A stretch of DNA of 29,539 nucleotides from a virus: IMG/VR virus record IMGVR_UViG_3300037485_000651, positions 1 through 29,539 of that record, one strand, 5' to 3'. The notes below the pieces were generated by a model that was given only the letters and a program-made list of their open reading frames with translations, was not told the origin of the DNA and made no database searches. Position 1 is the stretch's first letter, and every line of letters starts with the position of its first letter. Positions 7,976-15,775 of the stretch are shown here, piece by piece. Made by a program: the position numbers and the translations under genes.

Positions 7976-8709
7976 AGCCCCTTAGTTCTTTGCCACCTAA
8001 TGTTAGTTCCTGCGAAAATCGTTGCTGTATTACTTGTTACTGTTGCAAACTGTAATTCGATAACCCCTGCATTTGCTCCGTTGGTTACTGTAAAAACCAT
8101 TCTAAACGGAACTTCAACTCCTATTCCTGTTGCGAATGTTGAGCCAAGCGTATTGATAGCATTTAGCAAACTGTTTGTCATTGCAGTGCTTAATGATGAG
8201 CCACCTGATTGCTGATAACCTTTTATTGTACATCCCGAAGGTGCGCCAACCGCTAATTTTAAACCGCTTACAGATGTTGCCTTGGCTGCCGTTCCATCCA
8301 CCATTACAAAGTATCTTTGATTAGCACCTATTTGAAATTTAAGATTTGTGGCAACTGCTGTAGTGCTTGATGTTGTTGCATCACTTATTAAGTAAACAGA
8401 TGAAGTATCTCGTTTTATCATCGCTGACGTATCGCTTATGTTCAGCTTTAAATTCAATGCTGTGTATAAATCTGACTGCGTATCTAAATCCCCGGTAATA
8501 CTTCCCCACGTTGGACTGCCTGTTATAGAATCCTGCAACAAGTTAATCAATGATTGATAAGTTGACTTGTACTGATTATTAGGCGCACGTAATGCCGGAA
8601 AGTAATCAGTAGCACTAATGCTGTCAATAGTAGGCAAGATGCCGTAATTGATACGCTGTGCGCTTACGGAAGAACAAACAAAAATCAATATGATAAATAA
8701 ATACCTCAT
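7972..8709 (-). CDS. Signal-peptide virion protein, fibre- or collar-like
   Basis: Among head-tail joining genes sits a 245-residue protein that begins with a textbook signal peptide (MRYLFIILIFVCSSVSA, then QR). The mature part holds SPTWGSITGDLDTQSDLYTA, a 'WGSITG...L..QTDL' pattern known from fibre proteins of Bacteroidota phages, then a Gly/Ser/Thr-rich beta region ending in FAGTNIRWQRTKGL. The combination suggests a fibre, whisker or decoration protein rather than a connector. A signal peptide on a phage particle protein would send it across the inner membrane before assembly unless it is uncleaved in the cell; how this works is not evident. The start overlaps the upstream TAA by one base. 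Confidence 0.7.
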   Translation of the reverse strand: MRYLFIILIFVCSSVSAQRINYGILPTIDSISATDYFPALRAPNNQYKSTYQSLINLLQDSITGSPTWGSITGDLDTQSDLYTALNLKLNISDTSAMIKRDTSSVYLISDATTSSTTAVATNLKFQIGANQRYFVMVDGTAAKATSVSGLKLAVGAPSGCTIKGYQQSGGSSLSTAMTNSLLNAINTLGSTFATGIGVEVPFRMVFTVTNGANAGVIELQFATVTSNTATIFAGTNIRWQRTKGL

Positions 8710-9293
8710 TAATAATAAATTATAGTTGCCACTTCCCCAGCCACAAACTCAACGCCCCAAGTAATCAATCCTGTTGCTGCATTTATGTTGACTTCTTTCT
8801 GTCCGCTTGTTGGTAACACTGGCTTTATTACAAATTGAAGGCTATCTTTAAAAGCTGCGAAAACATTTTTACCAATCAGTAGTGTATTGGTGAATGTCGT
8901 TTCACCGCCTATTCCTGTGTAATTAATTACCTGTATCGAATCGTTATCCACTGGTGCTGCTGAATTTATATTGGTGTCAATCCTTTGGCATCTTATAACC
9001 TCAAATGCTTTAAATCCTTCACTATTTATGCTCACGCTATTTATGACGTATAGTCTACCTTCGTATTCAAGTAAATCATTGCTTTTTGTCGGTCTTTCAA
9101 CTTCGTATCTTAAAATAAATCTTTGGTCATATTCCCATACCTGCTGCTGAAGCGTAGCAAGCTCCGTGGCGTTCCTTTGTTCAACCTGCGCCCACTTATT
9201 CCAACTTGCAGTCTGAACGCTTGTAAGCCCTCCAAAATCGTTTTTAACGGATGTGTAGCGTCTAACCGTTACACGCCTGTTTAGCTTATACAC
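8709..9293 (-). CDS. Head-closure protein fused to a beta-sandwich domain
   Basis: Residues 1-105 match the pattern of SPP1 gp16-like head-closure or head-tail joining proteins: LNRRVTVRRYTSVKNDFGG, then W.KWAQVEQRNATEL, F.LRYEVERP and LEYEGRLYVINSV. Such proteins normally end near residue 110. Here about 85 extra residues follow (from INSAAPVDNDSIQVINYTG), with alternating hydrophobic strands typical of a small beta-sandwich, possibly a decoration domain. The start is a GTG at 9293, overlapping the upstream stop by eight bases; no better ATG exists for the conserved N-terminus. The role of the added domain is inference. Confidence 0.75.
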   Translation of the reverse strand: MYKLNRRVTVRRYTSVKNDFGGLTSVQTASWNKWAQVEQRNATELATLQQQVWEYDQRFILRYEVERPTKSNDLLEYEGRLYVINSVSINSEGFKAFEVIRCQRIDTNINSAAPVDNDSIQVINYTGIGGETTFTNTLLIGKNVFAAFKDSLQFVIKPVLPTSGQKEVNINAATGLITWGVEFVAGEVATIIYY

Positions 9294-9804
9294 GCTGCAA
9301 TGGTTTTAAAATCTGCATAGCAATAGGACTAATCCCATCAACACTTTGCGCCCGGTTATCGTATAGGTAGAATATCTGATTTAATAACCCAGTCTTTAAT
9401 CTTTTCGATAATACATCATACCCACTTGTATAAGTGATTTGGATATTTTCATCAGTTGGAGTTATCAGTCTTTTAAATTCGTTACCTGATGTGGTGTACT
9501 CATCCGATGAAAGAACTTCCTCATCAACTATAACTTCATCAATGGCTGTTACTGGACCATAAGGTAGTAACTGCCCACCGTTGCCGTTGTTTAAAACAAC
9601 TATTCTTTCCAAGTTGATAAAACCGATGTTTGTAAAACTCTCGCACATTTCCCTTGCTGTTGTAATCAGCTCCTCTATCAAATCATCATCGGTGCTTATG
9701 TCTATCTTGCAAAAGTCTTTCGCCTCCTGTAATGTTACAGGCTCAAGAGGTGCAGAACTGCCTTCAACATCCTGAACGTCCAATATTGCGTTATACTTTA
9801 CCAT
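9286..9804 (-). CDS. gp6-like head-tail connector
   Basis: This 172-residue protein has the typical build of gp6-like connectors (HK97 gp6 / SPP1 gp15 type): EPVTLQEAKDFCKIDISTDD near residues 20-40, a helix DLIEELITTAREMCESFTN, a strand loop, then a C-terminal helix KTGLLNQIFYLYDNR. These proteins form a ring under the portal. It is the first gene after the capsid gene, separated from it by 64 bases containing a strong hairpin, and it overlaps the head-closure gene by eight bases. Confidence 0.87.
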   Translation of the reverse strand: MVKYNAILDVQDVEGSSAPLEPVTLQEAKDFCKIDISTDDDLIEELITTAREMCESFTNIGFINLERIVVLNNGNGGQLLPYGPVTAIDEVIVDEEVLSSDEYTTSGNEFKRLITPTDENIQITYTSGYDVLSKRLKTGLLNQIFYLYDNRAQSVDGISPIAMQILKPLQRV

Positions 9805-9817
9805 AAGTTTTTAAAAT

Positions 9818-9843
9818 AAGCCCCACCCAAATGAGTAGGGCTT
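9818..9843 (-). terminator. Hairpin after the capsid gene
   Basis: On the coding strand an 11-bp stem (two G-T wobble pairs) closes a four-base ATTT loop and is followed by ATTTTAAAA. The arms are AAGCCCTACTC and GGGTGGGGCTT. It lies 25 bases after the capsid stop and 13 bases before the connector start. Its likely role is partial termination or mRNA 3'-end protection so that capsid mRNA exceeds downstream messages. The U tract is interrupted, so complete termination is unlikely. Confidence 0.65.
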
Positions 9844-9868
9844 TCCCGATATGAATATGAATGAAGCC

Positions 9869-11104
9869 TTAGGATACGTTACCGAAATCACCATAGATGA
9901 AGTAGTTATCGCCATAAATAGGCAATGCTACTCTTTCCTCAATCCTTACGGTTACTTTATTCTCACGAACATTTGTACCGTCTTCGTAGAAGAACTCGAC
10001 CCTTGCAGCCTCACGACTGATGAGGTTTGCACCCATAACCCAATCACCAACGATAAACTTGTCAACTGCGAGAGCTGTACTCCTGAATACAGGAACACCA
10101 GCAATAAACATTTGATCTCCAACTTTAGTGATTACATTAACAGGTAGGTTATACAATCCTGCAACAGAACCAGTTGATTTTGTCAACCAAATACGATACC
10201 AGTCAGCAGGATTTAAAAGAATGCCATTTGCTTCACGATCGTATCCTTCCAATTGGGCAATCGCAAAAACAAGTTGCTCCACATCAATGGTTCCTCCACC
10301 TGTTGCGGCTGTAAAGTTTCCGGCATCTGTAATACCTGAAAGGTTTGGACGTGTGCCGTTACCGTTTAAAATCTGCTCATCTTCAACACGTAAAAGTTTC
10401 TCAACTAAGCGGCTTTGTAGAAATGAAGTCATGCCGGTAACATCATCAAGCATATTGCGAGAGATACGTACATAACCTGCTATCCATTCTGCCGGGCTGG
10501 AAATCTCCTGTAAGTCCAAATCGAATTGAGATTTTGCTGCTCCTTCATTCGCTGGTGCTGGATCACCTTCGCCGGCAATTTCCTTTACATAATCAAACGT
10601 GCTTTTGTTTCCCATTGCGCCACCCTGTAACAACTGGCGAATGTGAAGTTTGCGCTTGGGTAGTTCAATAATACCAGGACGCACAAATGCAACACTTGCA
10701 TCGGCAGTAGAGAAGTTGGTAGGAAATGTCATATCAACAACAGCTTTCAGGTTGAAACTAACGGTTTCACCTTTCTTCATGTTTCGAATCTTATCTCCGT
10801 TTTCCTGAACGCCCTCCGTTAACACCTCGGCAAATGATTTCTTTTGTGATGGAGCTGCGGTGCGATCGGACTTAATTCTAATTTGCAGCTGATCTAATGC
10901 CTTGATGGTAACATCCAAATCATGCTTTAATGTTTTTAATTCGTCTGCTGTTTTTTCAGCATCAGAAACATCGCCGATTTTAGCTTCGATTGCAGCCAAC
11001 TTTTCTTCAAAGTTCTTAACGGCTTCTTTGCCGTCTTTTTCAACCTTAGCTAAAAGGTCTGTTTTCATAGCCTCTAATTCGACCAGTAATTCCTTTTTTT
11101 CCAT
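9869..11104 (-). CDS. Major capsid protein, HK97 fold
   Basis: At 411 residues this is a full-length HK97-type capsid protein. Residues 1-105 are a charged coiled coil (ELLVELEAMKTDLLAKVEKD onward), the scaffolding delta domain that the neighbouring protease normally removes; the segment APSQKKSFAEVLTEG is near the expected cleavage zone. The mature part has FVRPGIIELPKRKLHIRQLL, then EWIAGYVRISRNMLDDV, the usual A/P-domain segments, LLRVEDEQILNGNGTRPNLSG, and the C-terminal IVGDW...REAARVEFF. It directly follows the protease gene with a two-base gap. No separate scaffold gene is present, in keeping with the built-in delta domain. Confidence 0.95.
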   Translation of the reverse strand: MEKKELLVELEAMKTDLLAKVEKDGKEAVKNFEEKLAAIEAKIGDVSDAEKTADELKTLKHDLDVTIKALDQLQIRIKSDRTAAPSQKKSFAEVLTEGVQENGDKIRNMKKGETVSFNLKAVVDMTFPTNFSTADASVAFVRPGIIELPKRKLHIRQLLQGGAMGNKSTFDYVKEIAGEGDPAPANEGAAKSQFDLDLQEISSPAEWIAGYVRISRNMLDDVTGMTSFLQSRLVEKLLRVEDEQILNGNGTRPNLSGITDAGNFTAATGGGTIDVEQLVFAIAQLEGYDREANGILLNPADWYRIWLTKSTGSVAGLYNLPVNVITKVGDQMFIAGVPVFRSTALAVDKFIVGDWVMGANLISREAARVEFFYEDGTNVRENKVTVRIEERVALPIYGDNYFIYGDFGNVS

Positions 11105-11106
11105 TT

Positions 11107-11823
11107 TTAATTATTTATTGTTTTACGAAATTGTTTAATTGCATCAACTAAATCCGGTTCAGTGGGGATTTCCGGCTGAATGGCTTTTAAGTCAATAATA
11201 TATTGCGATAACTGCTTTGAGTGTAGTAGTAACATTTCAATAGTTTCATCGGTAGCGTCTGTATTCTTACAAAACTTTTCAACCGCTTTTTGATGCTCAT
11301 AAATCCTATCCACATCAACTTCGGATTTCATGCCCGTTAATGGAGTTAGTGCGTTTGCGCCCCAGCCTGTAAGTGAAGAACCTTCCATTAACATTAACTC
11401 CGTCAGCTCATACCACCCGCCTGTAGGGTTTTTCATGTAACCATCAAAGTCCTGCAACTGATTTCTTTTGATAGTTATAAAGCCAATAGAGTGTTCAGTT
11501 ATCAATCCGCTTTCAACCATCTTGATAAAATCAACGCCTAAAGAGTGTTTTCCAATTTGGCTTTCATAAGCAAGCCCATAATTGTCCTCTTTTAAAAAAC
11601 TGATTTTGCCTAATGGCTGACTTACATTGTGATTCATTAAATGCTTTATCCTGCTAAAGTTTTCGCTGATTGTTTTTGCAAATGCCCCTTTGCGGATAAC
11701 ATCACCATCGCTATCTACGTTATCGAACTTTGAGAAATACCCGGTAACTATACCTTGCTTCACATCTGCATCCTTAAAGGTTGCGCCGTCTGAAAAACTT
11801 TTGTATGCAAATAATTTATTCAC
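11107..11823 (-). CDS. Prohead maturation protease, HK97/U35 type
   Basis: The 238-residue product has the features of the HK97-type prohead protease: GIVTGYFSKFDNVDSDGDVI at residues 24-43, the catalytic His in HLMNH (about H65), PLGK, and the catalytic Ser in TEHSIGF (about S112). The LMLMEGSSLTGWGANALTP segment also fits. It would cut the capsid delta domains during head maturation. The start is a GTG at 11823 that keeps the beginning of the conserved region about 24 residues in; no ATG lies close by. After residue 170 there is a mostly helical tail of about 65 residues. Confidence 0.92.
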   Translation of the reverse strand: MNKLFAYKSFSDGATFKDADVKQGIVTGYFSKFDNVDSDGDVIRKGAFAKTISENFSRIKHLMNHNVSQPLGKISFLKEDNYGLAYESQIGKHSLGVDFIKMVESGLITEHSIGFITIKRNQLQDFDGYMKNPTGGWYELTELMLMEGSSLTGWGANALTPLTGMKSEVDVDRIYEHQKAVEKFCKNTDATDETIEMLLLHSKQLSQYIIDLKAIQPEIPTEPDLVDAIKQFRKTINN

Positions 11824-11850
11824 GGGATAAAATTACTCAACATAAATAGG

Positions 11851-11880
11851 TTTGTATTATGTTATATTTTATTATCTTGC
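11851..11880 (+). promoter_or_regulatory. Possible promoter for the counter-oriented RHH gene
   Basis: TTTG at 11851-11854 and TATCTTGC at 11873-11880 are 18 bases apart, close to the Bacteroidota -33 TTTG and -7 TAnnTTTG layout, though the -7 box deviates at its last two bases. It points rightward, opposite to the late genes, and ends 13 bases before the ATG at 11894, implying a very short leader. The -7 part lies in a 16-base sequence (11867-11882) repeated upstream of the small terminase gene. Confidence 0.4.
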
Positions 11881-11893
11881 ATAAAACTTTACA

Positions 11894-12103
11894 ATGATAA
11901 CAACAGGTAAAAACATCCGGGTATCTAATGAAGTTCACCAGTCAATAATTGACCATTTATCGGATGCTATAAAAATCGGTAAATGGGTAGAAACTGCTAT
12001 TAAAGAAAAGATTGAAAAGGAAACGCTAAAGGATAGCCCATTACCTCAAAGAGAATTTGAAAGATTGACAACTAAAGAAGCCTACCCCTTGCATCCCTTT
12101 TAG
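11894..12103 (+). CDS. Small ribbon-helix-helix-like protein, opposite to late genes
   Basis: A 69-residue ORF fills most of the 248-base gap between the protease and minor head genes but points rightward. Residues 7-43 (KNIRVSNEVHQSIIDHLSDA, then IKIGKWVETAIKEKIEKE) have the strand-helix-helix pattern of ribbon-helix-helix DNA-binding proteins: a polar strand, a helix with a hydrophobic face, a glycine-containing turn, and a second helix. A possible promoter precedes it. Its last 32 bases overlap, tail to tail, the end of the minor head gene. It may be an independently expressed regulator ('moron'-like) within the late operon. Alternatively the short ORF is chance, but its protein pattern argues against that. 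Confidence 0.6.
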   Translation: MITTGKNIRVSNEVHQSIIDHLSDAIKIGKWVETAIKEKIEKETLKDSPLPQREFERLTTKEAYPLHPF

Positions 12104-12842
12104 CTTCAAAGGCTACAGTGCAACGGCAGTTCACAACTTCACTTGCTGGCACTGGTAAATTATTAGGCTGCTTCCTTGCTCCGGGTTGCATCATCTCCGC
12201 ATCGGGTAACTGGAAAGCCCTATCAATATCAATTGTGGTATTATCAATATCCCTGTGGTTATGCCTTGTTCTTGAATCCTTAACCGCAATCCATACCTTA
12301 TTCCACTTAGCAGGTGAACGCTTAATGTATAACATAGCTGCACCGTTAGCGGCAGTTACCGTTTCCGTTCTTGCAATACGCCTTGCCCTCATTGCTGAAA
12401 ATTCAGGGTTTGCAATTAGCTGCTTTACTATTTGGTCAAATGATAACCCAAGTGGCAAGGCATCGCTTAAAACCTTTGCAATTATCTCACGGCTGTATCT
12501 TGTCATCAGTTCAGCATCGTTAAGCAAATCAATGCCGTAATAATCCCTCATCAGGTCTATAATGTCCTGATTGAAGCCCATCGGTAGCTGTGCCTTGATA
12601 ATTGTCTTAATCCTTATGTCTTTGCGGACTTCGTTTGCCCACAACGGACCTACCTTTTTGTATAGTTCGTTAAGCGCTGTGTAGATAGGATAAGAAGGTA
12701 CTAACATCGGGTCTTTTGTTCTTATAAAAGCATCTATCTGCTGCTTTAATGCTTTCTTAAAAACAGTAGTAAAGTATTTCTCCCAACGCTGCTGGAATCT
12801 GCTCCATTTAAGCCAATATAGTCTATTTTCTTCCGGTGTCAT
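12072..12842 (-). CDS. MuF/SPP1 gp7-like minor head protein
   Basis: The 256-residue protein carries the head morphogenesis (MuF) domain in its C-terminal half: ARRIARTETVTAANGAAML near residue 155, then WIAVKDSRTRHNHRDIDNT, and the end motif VPASEVVNCRCTVAF. The N-terminal half is helical with WQRFQ-type aromatic/basic pattern (LKWSRFQQRWEKYF). Such proteins bind the portal and are packaged in the head, sometimes fused to toxins; here the protein ends right after the MuF domain with no extra domain. It overlaps the upstream 61-residue gene by four bases. Confidence 0.9.
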   Translation of the reverse strand: MTPEENRLYWLKWSRFQQRWEKYFTTVFKKALKQQIDAFIRTKDPMLVPSYPIYTALNELYKKVGPLWANEVRKDIRIKTIIKAQLPMGFNQDIIDLMRDYYGIDLLNDAELMTRYSREIIAKVLSDALPLGLSFDQIVKQLIANPEFSAMRARRIARTETVTAANGAAMLYIKRSPAKWNKVWIAVKDSRTRHNHRDIDNTTIDIDRAFQLPDAEMMQPGARKQPNNLPVPASEVVNCRCTVAFEAKRDARGRLL

Positions 12843-13024
12843 TGTACTGATATTGTAATGCCCAAGCCGCCCAGCCTGATAGCCAACTCCCTCTTAACTT
12901 CATTCACTTTCCACCTGTTTTGTTCTTTCTTTATCGGGCAATTCGGTTCAGGTAGTTCCTGAAGGATTACCATCTCAATTTTTTTCTCACAAATATTCGC
13001 TATTTCAACAACGCTTTTACTCAT
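12839..13024 (-). CDS. Small uncharacterised protein between portal and MuF
   Basis: This 61-residue protein is coupled on both sides: its ATG at 13024 overlaps the portal stop by eight bases, and its stop overlaps the minor head start (ATGA). It has two cysteines (C12 and C29) and a basic middle (CPIKKEQNRWKVNEVKRELA) ending in LGGLGITISVQ. I do not recognise the family. Tight coupling suggests a role in head assembly, which is inference from position. Confidence 0.7.
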   Translation of the reverse strand: MSKSVVEIANICEKKIEMVILQELPEPNCPIKKEQNRWKVNEVKRELAIRLGGLGITISVQ

Positions 13025-14276
13025 TCGGTAAACTTACATCAGGGATTGAATTGAAGTCGCTTAGAGGTTGATACCCGGTCTTTATGTAAGGAATGTCCAT
13101 TAAAGGATCGTCTATTCTATCGTATCCGAAAACCTCTCTAACCTCATTTGGTACAAATGTTGGTAGTGCCGCTATTGCTGTTGCTTTTGCGCCCATGTCC
13201 TCTTGAAGTTCAATCACGTCCGATAAGTCAAACTCAACCCGTTTGGTGTATCCTGCTGAAATTTCATCGTCGTTATTCATGCCGTCCTGAACAATTTTTA
13301 ATGTAGGCATAATTGCATTTGTGTACAACTGTTTTTTCATTTCCTTGACGTTGCTTTCCGTACTGGCTGCATCGTTATTGAAAAGTATTGAGGAAATATT
13401 AAAGGCATTACATACTTTTTGGAAGTCTATTTTTTGCAGTTCAGCAACGTCCAAATCAGCCAAGGGCAAACCGAGTTGAATATAACCCATCTCGCCAACA
13501 GCGTTATAAGGTGCGCCCTTATTTTCAACGTTGTTAAAAAATTTCTGCATTCTTTCCTGACGTAATCCGAAATTTTCTACATCAAAGTTTTCAGACTTTT
13601 CATAAACGATACCAGGTACTCCCCCATTCTGTAATTGACTAACCGAAGCATCCATCCCAGCCTTTAGCCTTGTAAGTCTGTGCGCCAAAGCCTGAACAGG
13701 GCCGAAACCCCTCCATTTGGTAAAGTAATCGTTTGACGGATTGAAGTACTTAAAATGGATTATTTCTTCAGGCAGTAAATTGATTTCAAACCCCTGTTGT
13801 AAGTCCTGATAAACATAACCCAACACCCTTGTTGGGAATCCAGTACTTAATACAATGTTGACAGAGGATGGGTGCATGAATGTTAAGTCGTAAACCCCCT
13901 TATTTACCCCTAAATCTAATTTATTCTTGAATCCAAAGGCTTCGCCAGTGCCATAAAGAAAAGTAAATAGTTCAACTCTTTTCTGCGTGGTCATTGTACG
14001 GATTAACTTTACCAACGGGTCATTAGGTGGTAATCCCTCATCGCTTACAACAGCATCGGCATACATCGGTATCATGGCTGATGTATTAGCCAACATTTTC
14101 ACAACGGAATAAATATCATCAATTGTCTGATAAGCTACAATATCTTTCCAAATGCTATAATTAGGAAAGATTTGATTTCCCACATTGACTGAACTTACAA
14201 CATTTCTGCTTGTCTGTAATAATCCTATTTGGTTGAATAATCTATCTATTCCTAAAATCTTTGTTAAGATGCTCAT
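13017..14276 (-). CDS. Portal protein, HK97 type
   Basis: The 419-residue protein follows the large terminase and precedes the minor head gene. It has portal features: IDDIYSVVKMLANTSAMIPM near residue 55, then LFTFLYGTGEAFGFKN, DLTFMHPSSVNIVLS, EEIIHFKYFNPSNDYFTKWRG with GFGPVQALAHRL, and NVEYEMQ-like LNNDAASTESNVKEM near the region that contacts the tail. Length is normal for HK97-type portals (about 400-430). It forms the 12-subunit ring at the packaging vertex. It shares a four-base overlap with the terminase. Confidence 0.92.
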   Translation of the reverse strand: MSILTKILGIDRLFNQIGLLQTSRNVVSSVNVGNQIFPNYSIWKDIVAYQTIDDIYSVVKMLANTSAMIPMYADAVVSDEGLPPNDPLVKLIRTMTTQKRVELFTFLYGTGEAFGFKNKLDLGVNKGVYDLTFMHPSSVNIVLSTGFPTRVLGYVYQDLQQGFEINLLPEEIIHFKYFNPSNDYFTKWRGFGPVQALAHRLTRLKAGMDASVSQLQNGGVPGIVYEKSENFDVENFGLRQERMQKFFNNVENKGAPYNAVGEMGYIQLGLPLADLDVAELQKIDFQKVCNAFNISSILFNNDAASTESNVKEMKKQLYTNAIMPTLKIVQDGMNNDDEISAGYTKRVEFDLSDVIELQEDMGAKATAIAALPTFVPNEVREVFGYDRIDDPLMDIPYIKTGYQPLSDFNSIPDVSLPNE

Positions 14277-15775
14277 GCTATGAATTGTTTTACTTGTTTT
14301 AAATCAAATACTTCACGCATCATAAGCATATCCATTAAATCCGGGGAATCGCCATTTAGCTTTATTTTCATTTCATCCTTACCGATAATCTTTAGCTTGC
14401 CATCCATGTCAACCTTGGACCTTTTTATCGCCTTGCGCTCAAACATAAACCTTTGTCGAATTGTCATGGTCGAATCATACATTTTATTTGCCGCCCTTTC
14501 ATTTATTTTTAAATCGCCTCTATTGGCCTTATCGCCTGAACGGTAGTAACACTGCGTTTTTAGATTAAAGTAATTCTCTTTAATCATTTTGTTAGAAGCC
14601 TTATCCCGTATTTCAATCACTGGCGAGCCGCCATTAAACGGGATTGCACCACGAATAAAGCCGTCAACAAAACTACCAACACCATCAGCGTCGTAGCAAA
14701 TGTACCTATTTTCAACCGAATAATATTTGGCAACTTCAGAAATTAATTGTATAACATCTTTACCATCGCTTTTATCCATCACTTCGATGTCCATCAATTC
14801 ATTCCCTTCCCAATACCCAACAACTAACTTATTGCTTCCTTTCATTGCAATATCAGCAGTAATGAACTTGCCCACCTTGCTAACTTCTTTCACGTTATCG
14901 AACACGCCACTAAAAGCATTGTAATCGTACACATCCATTGGGCTTGTACTCATCTTCCAATTCCCCTCAAGTAATTGCTTACGGGTATCTTCATCCTGAC
15001 TTAATAAGTTTCCCGGATAAGATGGGTCGTTCTTTAAGCCTTCTTTATTATCGTAGATTGAACCGGAAACAAATGTGATTGATTTAATAAAGTCTTTCGG
15101 GGTTAAACCTGACTGAATAACCATAGGTTCAAGAAAGTGCCAAGCCTTTTCTTTTACCTCATCGTAACTATCTCCCCAAATGTAATCAGAACCGTATTTA
15201 ATGAAATACCTGATTACGCCCCTACGTTCTAATATCGCGTACCCGGTTTCAGGGTCTATCCACCACTCGACTAATTTAGCCACCCAACTCTCAGGGTCGG
15301 GGTTGCAGGTAGCCCTTACGTAAGGCTTCACCCCACATTCGGAACGGTTACGGGATAGTAGGTAAAAGAACATACTTTCCGTGAAGTGGGTAAGTTCATC
15401 AAATCCCAAAAACGGTATCTGTGCCCCTTGCCAGTCGTATTTATTCTTTTCGTATTCTAAATGCCGAAATGAAACCTTTGAGCCGTTTGACCAAGTCCAA
15501 TCCAAACTACTTTCACGTGGTTCACCGCCTGCTCCCATGTACAACTTTACGGAGGTATCCCATAAGCCACCCTCATTCCTTACCTGAACACTTGTGCGCC
15601 TGAATATTACCGCCCCGTAATTGTTCACCTTTACGCCCCTGACAGCATCAAGAAGTAAAGCAAAGGTTTTACCCACAAATGCAGCAGCCCCACCAATAAC
15701 AATATCAGCCGTGCTGCTTAAAGCAATCTGTTGGTAACCTTCTTGTGGTTCGATATACTTTACGTTAACTGCCAC
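14273..15775 (-). CDS. Large terminase subunit (packaging ATPase and nuclease)
   Basis: With a GTG start at 15775 this protein has 500 residues. An unusual Walker A, GGAAAFVGKT (residues 28-37), lies in the ATPase domain, with Walker B FLGFDE at 122-127. The nuclease domain has ITADIAMKGSNKL, CYDADGVGSFVDGF, and GDSPDLMDMLMM near the C-terminus, the three acidic clusters expected. I prefer the GTG because the family usually starts shortly before 'EPQEGYQQIAL'. A TTG at 15844 would also be in frame but would overlap the upstream gene by 85 bases; the GTG overlaps by 16. The gene is separated from the small terminase by three enzyme genes. Confidence 0.92.
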   Translation of the reverse strand: MAVNVKYIEPQEGYQQIALSSTADIVIGGAAAFVGKTFALLLDAVRGVKVNNYGAVIFRRTSVQVRNEGGLWDTSVKLYMGAGGEPRESSLDWTWSNGSKVSFRHLEYEKNKYDWQGAQIPFLGFDELTHFTESMFFYLLSRNRSECGVKPYVRATCNPDPESWVAKLVEWWIDPETGYAILERRGVIRYFIKYGSDYIWGDSYDEVKEKAWHFLEPMVIQSGLTPKDFIKSITFVSGSIYDNKEGLKNDPSYPGNLLSQDEDTRKQLLEGNWKMSTSPMDVYDYNAFSGVFDNVKEVSKVGKFITADIAMKGSNKLVVGYWEGNELMDIEVMDKSDGKDVIQLISEVAKYYSVENRYICYDADGVGSFVDGFIRGAIPFNGGSPVIEIRDKASNKMIKENYFNLKTQCYYRSGDKANRGDLKINERAANKMYDSTMTIRQRFMFERKAIKRSKVDMDGKLKIIGKDEMKIKLNGDSPDLMDMLMMREVFDLKQVKQFIA

